A DNA stretch of 50,807 nucleotides from an uncultured Microbacteriaceae bacterium. GTDB lineage: Bacteria > Actinomycetota > Actinomycetes > Actinomycetales > Microbacteriaceae. Shown here piece after piece: positions 18,813 through 27,538 of the stretch; positions within the stretch are counted from its first letter, which is position 1; every line of letters starts with the position of its first letter. The notes beneath the pieces are model-generated. The model worked only from the letters and a program-made list of their open reading frames with translations, was not told where the DNA came from and ran no database searches. The stretch lies in the NCBI GenBank assembly GCA_903859205.1, contig CAIOLM010000031.1, positions 1 through 50,807 on the forward strand. The letters are read 5' to 3'. The position numbers and the translations under genes were made by a program.

Positions 18813-20435
18813 CTATTCCGCTGACTTTCGAGAGCGTGCGCGTCGAATGATGGCCCAACCTTCGCTCAGTTCGGGCGATCGCAGTGCCGCAAGGACGCCA
18901 ACGAACACCACGGTCACAACGACTCCAACCACAATCATGCTGACGATGGCGGGGACAAACCCCGACAGCGGAAACCCACTTGCGGTCAAGCCACCGAGTG
19001 CGTAGGTGGCGTAGAGCCCGACCAGGCTTGCCACGACGGCCCCAACAGTGCCGCGCAGCAGGGCCCTGACGACCGATCGGTCTACCCCTGTCGCGAGTTT
19101 GCGCCTCAAAAGTGCGGCGGCGAGCACGGTCTGGGCGGTTCCGGCAACCGAGAGGCTGACACCGACACCCAGAACGATGTACTGCTGTGGAAGCAGCGCA
19201 CAGCTCAGCACCAAAGCGATCACGAGCACGGCCTGGAACAGCGTGATGAGGAACGGCGTGCGCCCGTCACCGAGGGCGAAGAAGACCCGAAGAATGACGA
19301 AAAGAGCGCTAAAGGCCGGCAGCCCGACAACGAGCACCATGATAATTCCCGCGAGCGCAAGAGAATCGGTGAAGCTGCTGGTGAACAGCCGAGCAAACGG
19401 AATCGCAATGGCGATCAGGCCGGCGGACGCCCACAAAGTGAGCGTGGATATGCGCCGAAGCGCGGCCGCCGTGTCCGCGCGTAGCGCGTCGTGGTTGCCC
19501 TCGCTCGCATGCTTGGCCATGCGCGTGAAGTACGCAGTGGCCAGCGAAACCGCGATGATCGAATGCGGAAGCATAAAGGCCAGCCACGCGGTTTGAAACG
19601 CGAACACCGACGCGCCGTTTCCCGAGGCAAGGGCCGACACGTTGGTTTCAACCAGCCCGGCGATTTGCGTCACGACGATCATGCCAAAGGTCCAGCCGGC
19701 AATCTTGCCGGTCTCACGCAGTCCGACGCCTCGCCAAGCGAAGTCGAGTCGGAAACGAATATTGAGACGACTCCAGAAAGCCAAAAGAATCAGGGCCTGG
19801 GCTGCGATTCCTGCGGTCGCAGTGCCCGCAAGCAGAGTAATCATTCCGGGAGTCCAGTCCGTCACGGATCGAGCGCCGGCGCTGTCGGCGCCAAACAGAG
19901 CGATAAACGCGACGAGTCCAGAAATGGCAACGACGTTGTTGGCGACGGGCGCCCAGGTCGATGGCCCGAAAATGCTGCGCGCATTCAGGATTTCACCCAA
20001 CAGCGTGTAGAGCCCGTAGAAGAAAATTTGCGGCAAGCACCAATAGGCGAAGGCCGTGGCCAGCGCGAGTTGATTCTCGCTCCAGTGAGTGGCGTAGAGA
20101 CGAACCAACACCGGGGCAAGGAGGGTTGCGACGAGCCCCGCCGCGGTGAGCACCGCGAGCGCAATCGTGATGAGTTTGTTGATGTACGCGGCGCCGCCAT
20201 CCGCGTGAATGGCTGACCGAACGATAGCCGGCACGAGTGTTGCCGAAAGCACGCCACCGGCAACAATCACGTAGAGATTGTTGGGCATCTGGTTTGCTAC
20301 GGCGAACGAGTCTGCGCCGGCGCTGGCAACGACGCCCAGGGCTTGCGCCAAAACTATGGCCTTGATGAAGCCCAACGCTCGGGAGGCGACGGTGCCTGCG
20401 CCCATCACGGTCGTGGCACGAACGAGGTTAGACAT
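18813..20435 (-). CDS. murJ: Murein biosynthesis integral membrane protein MurJ
   Basis: MurJ flips lipid II across the membrane for peptidoglycan synthesis. The 540-aa chain begins MSNLVRATTVMGAGTVASRALGF split over the first helix. It carries about 14 hydrophobic segments, with the family charged residues in the early helices (R18 in SRALGF) and a short basic C-terminal tail. The pseudokinase and extracellular domains fused to mycobacterial MviN are absent. Its start overlaps the DUF6049 stop by 8 nt, so the two are coupled. Confidence 0.94.
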   Translation of the reverse strand: MSNLVRATTVMGAGTVASRALGFIKAIVLAQALGVVASAGADSFAVANQMPNNLYVIVAGGVLSATLVPAIVRSAIHADGGAAYINKLITIALAVLTAAGLVATLLAPVLVRLYATHWSENQLALATAFAYWCLPQIFFYGLYTLLGEILNARSIFGPSTWAPVANNVVAISGLVAFIALFGADSAGARSVTDWTPGMITLLAGTATAGIAAQALILLAFWSRLNIRFRLDFAWRGVGLRETGKIAGWTFGMIVVTQIAGLVETNVSALASGNGASVFAFQTAWLAFMLPHSIIAVSLATAYFTRMAKHASEGNHDALRADTAAALRRISTLTLWASAGLIAIAIPFARLFTSSFTDSLALAGIIMVLVVGLPAFSALFVILRVFFALGDGRTPFLITLFQAVLVIALVLSCALLPQQYIVLGVGVSLSVAGTAQTVLAAALLRRKLATGVDRSVVRALLRGTVGAVVASLVGLYATYALGGLTASGFPLSGFVPAIVSMIVVGVVVTVVFVGVLAALRSPELSEGWAIIRRARSRKSAE

Positions 20436-22470
20436 CAGTGCCCCCTCGCGCTACGCGACGGCGGCGAAGGGTGCGAATGACACCCGCGACAAGGAGGCCA
20501 AAGAAGATAACGCTGAGCCCGCTGAGCCCCCAGCCCTCCCAGTCCGCTCGCACGTTCACCGGCAACAGGGTTACGGTGCCCACGGGGTTTCCCGCAAGGT
20601 CGGTCATGGAAACTTCGAGGTCGACGCGGCCGCTTCCGACGCGCGCGCTCACGGGGATGTAGGCACGATTTTGCGATTCAGCCTGGATTGTCAGACTCAC
20701 GTTTTGTTCGACCACGAGCCGACCGTTGCTCGGGATCCCCCGAACGATCACCGTGACGGCCGAGGGTAACTCGTTTCGAAGGACCACCGGTATGCGCGCC
20801 TGGCCACCCACCATGTTGATGGTGCTGCTCGTCACGATTGAAACCGAGGTCAGCACTTCTTGAGTGAGGGCCCGGTTTTCAATAGTTGCGTTGGGCCAAC
20901 CGGGATTGGACAGCCACTGATTGGAACCGAATGCAGCCAACCGTCGTGCACCCGGGTTCACAACCCTGTTCTGTTCGTCAGCGACGGCAGCAAAGGTGAC
21001 GATTGCACGCTGATTGGCCAGGGCCTGTTTGAGCACCCTGAGCCGCGACGAAGACTCGACACTTGATGCCAGCGAGACCTCGCTCGTTGAAGTGGCCGCG
21101 AAAGCTGAAAGGGTTGTGGGCGTGGTGAACGGCAAGCGGCTGGTGGCATCGAGCGCCCGCTCGAAAGCGCTCGCCGAAAAGGCCGTTTGCGCGGAGCGAG
21201 ATAACGAGACGACGACGCTGGCCGCGCCCCCCGAACTCGTACTCGCAACCGCGAGTTGTGCGGCGACGCAGGCTTCATCGTGTGAGCTGACAATCGGGTC
21301 TGCATCCGTTTGAAGAGCGGATGCACACGCTGACGCCGCTTGATTGACAACCACGCTCGGGGTTTGGCTAACCGTTACCGAGCTTGACGCCGGAGTTGCG
21401 CCGGTGAGGTTCGTCGACGAGAGCAGTAGCCGCGAGTACCTAAGGGAGCCAATGACCGCCAACGATTTGTCCGATACCGTGCCGGCCGCTGGCCAGCCGA
21501 TTCCCGTCAACGAAGGGTTCCAGCCCGGCCACGTCGAGCCGCCCCACTGCGTTCCGGCGGGAGGAGAGGGAATATTGGGCACGTCGTCAATGCTGGGAGA
21601 AACAGGCTCGTCGGCACCGGCTTGAATCTGACCCGAAAGGTCGCTGTCGCCGAAGCTCAACCAGAAGCCTGGCAAGCGGCTGGCATTGAGGGACTCGAGC
21701 CACGTTTTTGCAGAGGAGGGCACGGCCGGACCCAGCGCCAGAATCGAAGTGGTGAGGCGAGGGTCGACGGCAAGGGTCACCGCGCGAGTGGCCGTGGCAC
21801 TGAGCATCTGGGTGAGATAGCCCTCGGGTGCGCTCGCCGAGCTGAGCTGATCTGCCGTCATCAGGCCCAGAGCGGAGGGAGTGGAAACCAAGGGAACAAT
21901 GGTGGCGACTTTCACCACGGAAGGCGCCTTGCCGGCGAGCAGGACCACGGTTGAGCGACCGGTTGAGATTGATTTTCCGCCGATGGAGAGACGACCGGCA
22001 AGCCCGCGCACACCCCAGGCGCTGGGCTGCGCAAGGGCAGAAGCTGGAAAGCGCGCCGTCACGATTGCACTACTCTTGCCGGCCACCGCCGGGGCCGGCA
22101 CCTCGGCGACCGGGGCGGATTCTTCGGATTTCCCGGCCGAGAATTGCGTCAGGTCGGTACTGCTCCGCAGCACATCCACGGTCGTGCGAACGCTGAGTGT
22201 TCCCGCTTTAATTGCGGTTTTTGACGTGTTTCGGATGAGGGCTGACACCGTGATAAAGCCAGTGGGCGTCACCGTTGAGCTGTCAGGAGCGATGGTCACG
22301 ACCACCGTGCTCGCCGCCTGCGCTGAATCACCCGAGCCGATGCCCGTCGAGATCAAGCCGGTGGTGAGCAGGATTGTCGCCGCGAGAACGGAGGTCAAAC
22401 GAAGCCCGAGTTTGCTCACTCGGTGACGAGAACGGCTGGCGGCACGCGCGAAGAAATCCGGGGCCACCAT
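20428..22470 (-). CDS. DUF6049 family secreted/membrane-anchored protein
   Basis: This 680-aa protein has an N-terminal basic stretch and hydrophobic segment (LGLRLTSVLAATILLTTGL), a signal peptide or anchor. A long Ser/Thr/Ala-rich extracellular region follows, then a C-terminal helix (LSGLSVIFFGLLVAGVI) and an Arg-rich tail. The size, layout and location between murJ and the CCA-transferase gene match DUF6049, the family of mycobacterial Rv3909. Its function is unknown; coupling to murJ hints at a cell-envelope role. ATG 22470 is chosen because TAGAAT lies 7 nt upstream; an ATG at 22494 lies upstream of that promoter. The usual NUDIX gene next to it is missing. Confidence 0.85.
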   Translation of the reverse strand: MVAPDFFARAASRSRHRVSKLGLRLTSVLAATILLTTGLISTGIGSGDSAQAASTVVVTIAPDSSTVTPTGFITVSALIRNTSKTAIKAGTLSVRTTVDVLRSSTDLTQFSAGKSEESAPVAEVPAPAVAGKSSAIVTARFPASALAQPSAWGVRGLAGRLSIGGKSISTGRSTVVLLAGKAPSVVKVATIVPLVSTPSALGLMTADQLSSASAPEGYLTQMLSATATRAVTLAVDPRLTTSILALGPAVPSSAKTWLESLNASRLPGFWLSFGDSDLSGQIQAGADEPVSPSIDDVPNIPSPPAGTQWGGSTWPGWNPSLTGIGWPAAGTVSDKSLAVIGSLRYSRLLLSSTNLTGATPASSSVTVSQTPSVVVNQAASACASALQTDADPIVSSHDEACVAAQLAVASTSSGGAASVVVSLSRSAQTAFSASAFERALDATSRLPFTTPTTLSAFAATSTSEVSLASSVESSSRLRVLKQALANQRAIVTFAAVADEQNRVVNPGARRLAAFGSNQWLSNPGWPNATIENRALTQEVLTSVSIVTSSTINMVGGQARIPVVLRNELPSAVTVIVRGIPSNGRLVVEQNVSLTIQAESQNRAYIPVSARVGSGRVDLEVSMTDLAGNPVGTVTLLPVNVRADWEGWGLSGLSVIFFGLLVAGVIRTLRRRRVARGGTDV

Positions 22471-22477
22471 GCTCGTA

Positions 22478-22483
22478 ATTCTA
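22478..22483 (-). promoter_or_regulatory. -10 element, leaderless type, for the DUF6049-murJ operon
   Basis: TAGAAT on the minus strand is separated by 7 nt from ATG 22470. It makes ATG 22494, which would lie upstream of the transcript, unlikely. It is back-to-back with the CCA-transferase promoter 36 nt away. Confidence 0.55.
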
Positions 22484-22519
22484 GGTCGCGACACCGAGTT
22501 CTCGCCGGTGGCACAGCGG

Positions 22520-22525
22520 TAGACT
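22520..22525 (+). promoter_or_regulatory. -10 element, leaderless type, for the CCA-transferase gene
   Basis: TAGACT is followed by 7 nt (cacagga) and the ATG at 22533. This predicts a transcript starting at or a base or two before the ATG. Confidence 0.5.
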
Positions 22526-22532
22526 CACAGGA

Positions 22533-23957
22533 ATGCGAAGCGCTGCCGAGGCCCTGGATACCCTCACGAAACTGGCTCAGACGCCAGCAGTCGCCGCGCT
22601 CGCTTCCGCTTTTGAGAAGGCCGGCCGCGAACTTGCCCTCGTCGGCGGCCCGGTGCGTGACGCGTTCCTCGGCGCCACTGTGCATGACCTCGACTTCACC
22701 ACGGATGCGCACCCCGACGACATTCTCGAAATTATCGCGCCGATAGCCGAAGCCCACTGGGACATGGGCCGCGCGTTTGGCACCATTGGTGCGCAAATCA
22801 CCGGCGAGAAAGTCGAAATCACCACATATCGAGCCGACGTTTACGACGGAGCTACTCGCAAACCCGAGGTCTCCTTTGGCAACAGCCTTGAGGCAGACCT
22901 CACGCGCCGCGACTTCACGGTGAACGCTCTGGCGATTCGACTTCCTCAACTTGTTTTGGTCGACCCGACGGGCGGAATCGACGACTTGGTCGCTCGCAAG
23001 CTGCGTGCCCCGCAAGCTGCAACGAAGTCTTTCGATGACGATCCGCTACGCATGATGCGCGCTGCTCGTTTTGTTTCACAGCTCGGGTTCACTCTTGACG
23101 AAGAGGCCGAGTGGGCGATGACCGAGCTGGCCACCTCGATTGACAAGATCTCAATCGAGCGGGTCAACGAAGAGTTGTGCAAACTCCTTGCTACCGATGA
23201 CCCGGGCGAGGGCATCCGCATACTGGTGACAACGGGCATCGCTGATCGCGTGCTGCCCGAGGTCGCGGCACTGCGCCTCGAGGTCGACGAGCACCACCAC
23301 CACAAAGACGTCTACGAGCACAGCCTGACAGTGCTCGAGCAGGCCATCGCGCTCGAGAAACAGCGTCACCCTGGCCAAGCCCCCGATATCACTCTGCGCC
23401 TAGCGGCCCTGCTGCACGACATTGGCAAGCCGGCCACTCGCAAGCTTGAGCCGGGCGGAGCGGTCAGTTTCTATCACCACGACCTGGTCGGCTCCAAGCT
23501 TGCCGGAAAGCGCTTGAAGGCGATGCGCTTCGACAATGAAACGATTGCGCAAGTATCTCGACTCGTCGAGCTGCATCTGCGATTCTTCGGGTATTCCGAA
23601 GGGGCGTGGACTGACTCGGCTGTGCGCCGATATGTGCGGGATGCCGACACTCTGCTCGAGCGTCTGCACATCTTGACTCGAGCCGACGTGACGACTCGCA
23701 ACAAACGCAAGGCCGATCGCCTCTCGCACGCTTACGACGACCTGGAACACCGCATCGCCGAGCTTGCGCAAGCAGAAGAGATGGCCTCCATTAGGCCCGA
23801 TCTTGACGGTGAGCAGATCATGAAAATTCTCGACCTGCGGCCTGGGCGCGAGGTTGGGCAGGCCTACGACTTCCTGATGAACCTTCGCCTCGATGAGGGC
23901 CCTCTCGGCGAGAGCGAAGCGACAGCGCGTTTGCTGGCGTGGTGGCGCGCCCGCTAG
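22533..23957 (+). CDS. pcnA: CCA tRNA nucleotidyltransferase
   Basis: This 474-aa class II nucleotidyltransferase adds or repairs the 3' CCA of tRNAs. The head domain shows LVGGPVRD (36-43), the catalytic HDLDFTTDA (51-59), RRDFTVNALAI (125-135) and DPLRMMRAARF (170-180). A C-terminal HD domain carries LAALLHDIGKP with HD at 295-296 and an upstream His-rich DEHHHHKDVYEH. Actinobacterial homologues are often labelled pcnA or poly(A) polymerase. Both tRNA genes in this window lack an encoded CCA, so this enzyme is needed for their maturation. It is divergent from DUF6049-murJ across 62 nt. Confidence 0.95.
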   Translation: MRSAAEALDTLTKLAQTPAVAALASAFEKAGRELALVGGPVRDAFLGATVHDLDFTTDAHPDDILEIIAPIAEAHWDMGRAFGTIGAQITGEKVEITTYRADVYDGATRKPEVSFGNSLEADLTRRDFTVNALAIRLPQLVLVDPTGGIDDLVARKLRAPQAATKSFDDDPLRMMRAARFVSQLGFTLDEEAEWAMTELATSIDKISIERVNEELCKLLATDDPGEGIRILVTTGIADRVLPEVAALRLEVDEHHHHKDVYEHSLTVLEQAIALEKQRHPGQAPDITLRLAALLHDIGKPATRKLEPGGAVSFYHHDLVGSKLAGKRLKAMRFDNETIAQVSRLVELHLRFFGYSEGAWTDSAVRRYVRDADTLLERLHILTRADVTTRNKRKADRLSHAYDDLEHRIAELAQAEEMASIRPDLDGEQIMKILDLRPGREVGQAYDFLMNLRLDEGPLGESEATARLLAWWRAR

Positions 23958-23960
23958 ACT
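23931..23960 (+). promoter_or_regulatory. rpsF operon promoter (TTGCTG-18-TAGACT)
   Basis: TTGCTG at 23931-23936 and TAGACT at 23955-23960 are separated by 18 nt and overlap the 3' end of the CCA-transferase gene. It predicts a leader of about 100 nt before rpsF, which contains the hairpin described next. Confidence 0.6.
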
Positions 23961-23966
23961 AGGGAA

Positions 23967-24016
23967 GTTGTCTGTGTGCCGGAATCATCCGGCCTCCGCA
24001 GACGCACATGCACAAC
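23967..24016 (+). promoter_or_regulatory. Possible S6:S18-binding leader of the rpsF operon
   Basis: The leader folds into GTCTG (23970-23974) with CAGAC (23999-24003) below GCCGG (23978-23982) with CCGGC (23989-23993). They are separated by an asymmetric internal loop, TGT on the 5' side and CTCCG on the 3' side. GTTG (23967-23970) can further pair with CAAC (24013-24016). The published S6:S18 autoregulatory motif is an internal loop containing CCG next to two helices in leaders of rpsF operons; this one fits by position and by the CCG. The assignment is inference. Confidence 0.45.
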
Positions 24017-24069
24017 CCTCCTGCTGCAGAAAGTCTGTGGCCGTTTAGTCCGAAGGAGGTGGGTTAGTC

Positions 24070-24462
24070 ATGCATCAGTACGAGTTGATGGTCATCCTCG
24101 ATCCAGAGATCGATGAGCGCACCGTAGCTCCCAGCCTCGACAAGTTCCTCAATGTCATTCGTAACGATGGTGGAACCATCGAGAACGTTGACATTTGGGG
24201 CAAGCGTCGTCTGGCCTACGAGATCAACAAGAAGAGCGAAGGCATTTACGCCGTCGTCAACCTCACCGCTAAGCCCGAGTCGACTGTAGAGCTCGACCGC
24301 CAGCTGAAGCTTTCTGAGGCAGTCATGCGCACCAAGGTGCTCCGCGCCGAAGAGGCAATCGCAATGGTTGCATCCGAGGCCAAGCTGACCGCAGAGAAGG
24401 CCGCTCGCAAGGCTGCTGCAGGAGCTAAGGCTCCCGCTGCCAAGGCTGCGAAGGACGCGTAA
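24070..24462 (+). CDS. rpsF: 30S ribosomal protein S6
   Basis: S6 pairs with S18 on the platform of the small subunit. The 130-aa sequence begins [17 protein letters not shown] and has the typical [20 protein letters not shown] core (about 40-60). An Ala/Lys-rich C-terminal tail follows ([16 protein letters not shown]). A strong AAGGAGG precedes the ATG. It heads rpsF-ssb-rpsR-rplI, all on the plus strand with small gaps. Confidence 0.97.
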   Translation: MHQYELMVILDPEIDERTVAPSLDKFLNVIRNDGGTIENVDIWGKRRLAYEINKKSEGIYAVVNLTAKPESTVELDRQLKLSEAVMRTKVLRAEEAIAMVASEAKLTAEKAARKAAAGAKAPAAKAAKDA

Positions 24463-24467
24463 CCACG

Positions 24468-24941
24468 ATGGCTGGCGAAACCGTCATCACCGTGGTGGGC
24501 AACCTCACCAGCGACCCCGAGCTGCGTTACACGCAGAACGGTAAAGCTGTGGCGAACTTCACCATCGCATCCACTCCTCGTAGCTTCGACCGCGCGTCGA
24601 ACGAGTGGAAAGATGGCGACTCGCTGTTCCTTCGCGCAAGCATTTGGGACAAGGCCGCCGAGCAGGTTGCTTCGAGTCTGACGAAGGGCACCCGCGTTAT
24701 TGCAACCGGTCGCCTCGTTCAGCGCTCTTACGAAACCAAAGAAGGCGAAAAGCGCACGTCGATCGAACTTCAGATCGACGAAATCGGTCCGTCGCTGCGT
24801 TACGCGACGGCATCCATCACTCGTGCCGCCTCCGGCGGAGCTCGCAGTGGCGGAGCAGACGAGCCCTGGGGCTCGGCACCGGCTGTTGGCGCAGACCCGT
24901 GGAACACCCCTGGTGTTCCCAGTGACGACACTCCCTTCTAA
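24468..24941 (+). CDS. ssb: Single-stranded DNA-binding protein
   Basis: SSB coats single-stranded DNA at forks and recruits repair proteins. The 157-aa protein has an OB fold at about 1-110 ([57 protein letters not shown]). A Gly-rich linker follows and the acidic tip DDTPF matches the partner-binding tail. It starts 5 nt after rpsF and is co-transcribed with ribosomal genes, the standard arrangement. Confidence 0.97.
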   Translation: MAGETVITVVGNLTSDPELRYTQNGKAVANFTIASTPRSFDRASNEWKDGDSLFLRASIWDKAAEQVASSLTKGTRVIATGRLVQRSYETKEGEKRTSIELQIDEIGPSLRYATASITRAASGGARSGGADEPWGSAPAVGADPWNTPGVPSDDTPF

Positions 24942-24993
24942 CAACTTCAGTTGATCCGCAATTGCGCGCATCAACCTCAACGAAAGAGAAATC

Positions 24994-25257
24994 ATGGCTG
25001 GAAAAGCAAGCGGCGACCGCCGCAAGCCGCTTCGCGGTGGCAAGGGCGCTAAGGCCCTCGCACCCGCGAAGGCAATCCGCGTTGGTGTTATCGACTACAA
25101 AGACGTCGCTACCCTGCGCAAGTTCATCTCCGAGCGAGGAAAGATCCGCGCTCGCCGAATCACCGGTGTTTCCGTACAGGAGCAGCGCCTCATCGCACGT
25201 GCCGTCAAGAACGCACGCGAAATGGCTCTCCTTCCTTACGCTGGCTCGGGCCGCTAG
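24994..25257 (+). CDS. rpsR: 30S ribosomal protein S18
   Basis: S18 has 87 residues: a basic N-terminus, the core [29 protein letters not shown] (split here as [10 protein letters not shown] and [10 protein letters not shown]), and the end [17 protein letters not shown]. It is the S6 partner and lies two genes downstream in the same operon, which makes joint S6:S18 autoregulation possible. The 5' gap of 52 nt after ssb contains AAGAGAAAT before the ATG. Confidence 0.96.
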   Translation: MAGKASGDRRKPLRGGKGAKALAPAKAIRVGVIDYKDVATLRKFISERGKIRARRITGVSVQEQRLIARAVKNAREMALLPYAGSGR

Positions 25258-25265
25258 GAGAAATC

Positions 25266-25718
25266 ATGTCGAAAGTAATTCTGACGAACGAGGTCTCTGG
25301 CCTCGGCTCAGCCGGTGACGTCATTGAGGTCAAGAACGGCTATGCCCGCAACTACCTGATCCCCCAGGGATTCGCTGTTGCATGGACTCGCGGTGGCGAA
25401 AAGCAGGTGGCACAGATTCGTGCCGCTCGTACCGCCCGCGAGCTCGCCACCCTCGAAGAGGCACAGGCACTCAAGGCCAAGCTCGAAGAAACCAAGGTCA
25501 AGCTCGCCGCAAAGGTTGGCCGCGACGGTCGTCTTTTCGGTTCGATCAAGACCGGTGACATCGCAGAGGCCGTTGCCGCTGCGGGTCTCGGCGACATCGA
25601 CAAGCGCAAGGTTGAAATCGCTACCCCGATCAAGTTCACGGGTGAGCATGAAGCAACCGTGCGCTTGCGTGACGACTTGGTCGCAACGATTACCGTTCAG
25701 GTTGTCGCTGCCAAGTAG
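25266..25718 (+). CDS. rplI: 50S ribosomal protein L9
   Basis: L9 is a two-domain protein of 150 aa. The N-terminal domain has [24 protein letters not shown] (residues 12-35), a long connecting helix follows (about 40-75), and the C-terminal domain contains [24 protein letters not shown] precedes the ATG, 8 nt after rpsR. It is last in the operon and is followed 12 nt later by a strong terminator. Confidence 0.97.
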   Translation: MSKVILTNEVSGLGSAGDVIEVKNGYARNYLIPQGFAVAWTRGGEKQVAQIRAARTARELATLEEAQALKAKLEETKVKLAAKVGRDGRLFGSIKTGDIAEAVAAAGLGDIDKRKVEIATPIKFTGEHEATVRLRDDLVATITVQVVAAK

Positions 25719-25729
25719 TTCAAACCTTC

Positions 25730-25775
25730 AACCGGGCGGTCGGTTCCTTCGTGGAACTGACCGCCCGGTTTTTGT
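25730..25775 (+). terminator. Intrinsic terminator of the rpsF-ssb-rpsR-rplI operon
   Basis: A long stem starts with AACCGGGCGGTC and closes with GACCGCCCGGTT at 25770. It continues as GTTCC/GGAAC with one G-T pair to a TTCGT loop, and is followed by TTTT. It is the strongest terminator in the window. Confidence 0.93.
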
Positions 25776-26152
25776 TGTCGTGACGCGCTCGTGACGAGCA
25801 CCCGAGCCTCGCATGGCGGGCGATAATCACGGATTTGTGCACAAGCTTCAACGTGCACTTGAGGGAAATTAATACTCACAGCCGGGGATAACTTAAACAC
25901 CTGTTCAGCACTGCTTTTTAGGTTAACATTTCTTTACTATGCACAGGCATATCCCCAGTTTTCCCACAGGCCGCACGGCGTTTTGCGGTAATCATCCACA
26001 TGGTTATCCACAGGCCTACTTGAAGGTTGTCGGGATGCTTCCTAGTGTGGGCGTGACCGACAGTCTCAGTCCTTCTGAGTGTCAGTCGCGAGGGATTTAC
26101 TTCAGTTACTCACCGTTCGCCCGCCCGTCTGAATGTTTTGAAGAGGAACTTC
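25776..26152. promoter_or_regulatory. rplI-dnaB intergenic region with a DnaA-box cluster
   Basis: This 377-nt gap has an exact DnaA box TTATCCACA at 26004-26012 and a one-mismatch box TCATCCACA at 25992-26000. More degenerate ones are at 25883-25891 (CGGGGATAA), 25949-25957 (ATATCCCCA) and 25960-25968 (TTTCCCACA). The exact box shares 14 nt, GTTATCCACAGGCC, with the oriC box at 8429-8442. An A/T-rich patch lies at 25917-25940. It may be a DnaA-controlled dnaB promoter or an accessory origin element. I see no credible ORF. Confidence 0.6.
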
Positions 26153-27529
26153 GTGTCTATCGCCTCCATCGGCAAGTCCGGCTCCTCTGGCGAGGGCTGG
26201 CAGGGAGACCGCACGCCCCCTCACGATCTTCTTGCTGAGCAAAGCACCCTCGGTGGAATGCTGCTGAGCAAAGACGCCGTTGCTGATGTTGTGGAGTCGC
26301 TTCGCGGCGTTGACTTCTACGTGCCCAAGCACGAGGTCATCTATGACGCGATTCTTTCGCTCTACTCGCACGGAGAACCAACCGACGTCATCACCGTCAC
26401 CGACGAACTCACCAAGACGGGCGAGCTCTCCCGGGCCGGCGGTGCCGAGTACCTGCACACCCTCACCTCCCTAGTCCCCACCGCCGCAAACGCGGGCTAT
26501 TACGCCAACATCGTTGCTGAGCGCGCGCTCTTGCGTCGCCTGGTCGAGGCAGGAACGCGAATCGCCCAAATGGGATACGCCGGCGAGGGCGAAGTACTTG
26601 ACCTGGTGAACAACGCTCAGGCCGAGATTTATTCGGTCACGGGTGCCGCCGACGCCGAAGACTACGTTCCCGTCAGCATCGCTGTGAGCGCCGCTATTGA
26701 TGAAATAGAGGCCGCCAAGAACCGCGACGGCAAGATGACGGGCGTTCCCACCGGGTTCACTGAGCTCGACGAGCTCACTAACGGCCTGCACCCCGGTCAG
26801 CTGATCATCATTGCTGCCCGACCTGCTTTGGGTAAGTCGACTCTTGCTCTGGACATTGCCCGAGCTGCTTCGGTCAAGCACGGGCAGGCCACCGTGTTCT
26901 TCTCACTCGAGATGGGTCGAAGCGAAATTGCCATGCGTCTGCTCGCCGCCGAGGCCTCGGTTCAGCTGCAGAACATGCGTAAGGGCACCGTCGCCAACTC
27001 TGACTGGACGAAAATCGCGAGTACCCGCGGCCGCATTGATCAGGCACCGCTTTTTATTGACGACAGCCCGAACATGACCTTGGTCGAGATTCGGGCAAAG
27101 TGTCGCCGCCTCAAGCAGCGTCACGATCTCAAAATGGTCGTCATCGACTACCTGCAGCTCATGACCAGCGGCAAGCGAGTGGAAAGCCGTCAGCAAGAGG
27201 TGAGCGAGTTCTCCCGTGCCTTGAAGCTGCTGGCCAAGGAGCTCCAGGTTCCGGTCATCGCTCTATCGCAGCTCAACCGTGACGCCGAAAAGCGTGAGGG
27301 CAAAAAGCCCGCCCTTTCTGACCTGCGTGAATCAGGATCGCTCGAGCAAGACGCCGACATGGTCATTCTTCTGCACCGTGAAAGTGCGTACGAAAAAGAC
27401 AATCCGCGTGCGGGTGAGGCAGACTTCATTGTGGCCAAGCACCGTAACGGTCCGACCAAAGAAATCACGGTCGCCTTCCAGGGCGGGTTCTCGCGCTTCG
27501 CGAATATGGGCGTTCTGCAAGAAGAGTAG
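26153..27529 (+). CDS. dnaB: Replicative DNA helicase DnaB
   Basis: DnaB is the hexameric fork helicase. The 458-aa protein has an N-terminal primase-interaction domain (about 20-170: PPHDLLAEQSTLGGMLLS, AEYLHTL) and a RecA-like motor. The motor shows Walker A ARPALGKST (222-230), Walker B MVVIDYLQLM, IALSQLNRDAEKR and SGSLEQDADMVILLHR. No intein is present, unlike many mycobacterial DnaBs. GTG 26153 is chosen because AGAGGAA lies 6 nt upstream; TTG 26138 extends the frame without support. The upstream gap carries DnaA boxes. Confidence 0.96.
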   Translation: MSIASIGKSGSSGEGWQGDRTPPHDLLAEQSTLGGMLLSKDAVADVVESLRGVDFYVPKHEVIYDAILSLYSHGEPTDVITVTDELTKTGELSRAGGAEYLHTLTSLVPTAANAGYYANIVAERALLRRLVEAGTRIAQMGYAGEGEVLDLVNNAQAEIYSVTGAADAEDYVPVSIAVSAAIDEIEAAKNRDGKMTGVPTGFTELDELTNGLHPGQLIIIAARPALGKSTLALDIARAASVKHGQATVFFSLEMGRSEIAMRLLAAEASVQLQNMRKGTVANSDWTKIASTRGRIDQAPLFIDDSPNMTLVEIRAKCRRLKQRHDLKMVVIDYLQLMTSGKRVESRQQEVSEFSRALKLLAKELQVPVIALSQLNRDAEKREGKKPALSDLRESGSLEQDADMVILLHRESAYEKDNPRAGEADFIVAKHRNGPTKEITVAFQGGFSRFANMGVLQEE

Positions 27530-27532
27530 ATT
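27527..27532 (+). promoter_or_regulatory. -10 element, leaderless type, overlapping the dnaB stop codon
   Basis: TAGATT includes the TAG stop of dnaB and is followed by 6 nt (tattgg) and the GTG at 27539. It would give the two membrane-protein genes their own leaderless transcript. Confidence 0.5.
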
Positions 27533-27538
27533 TATTGG

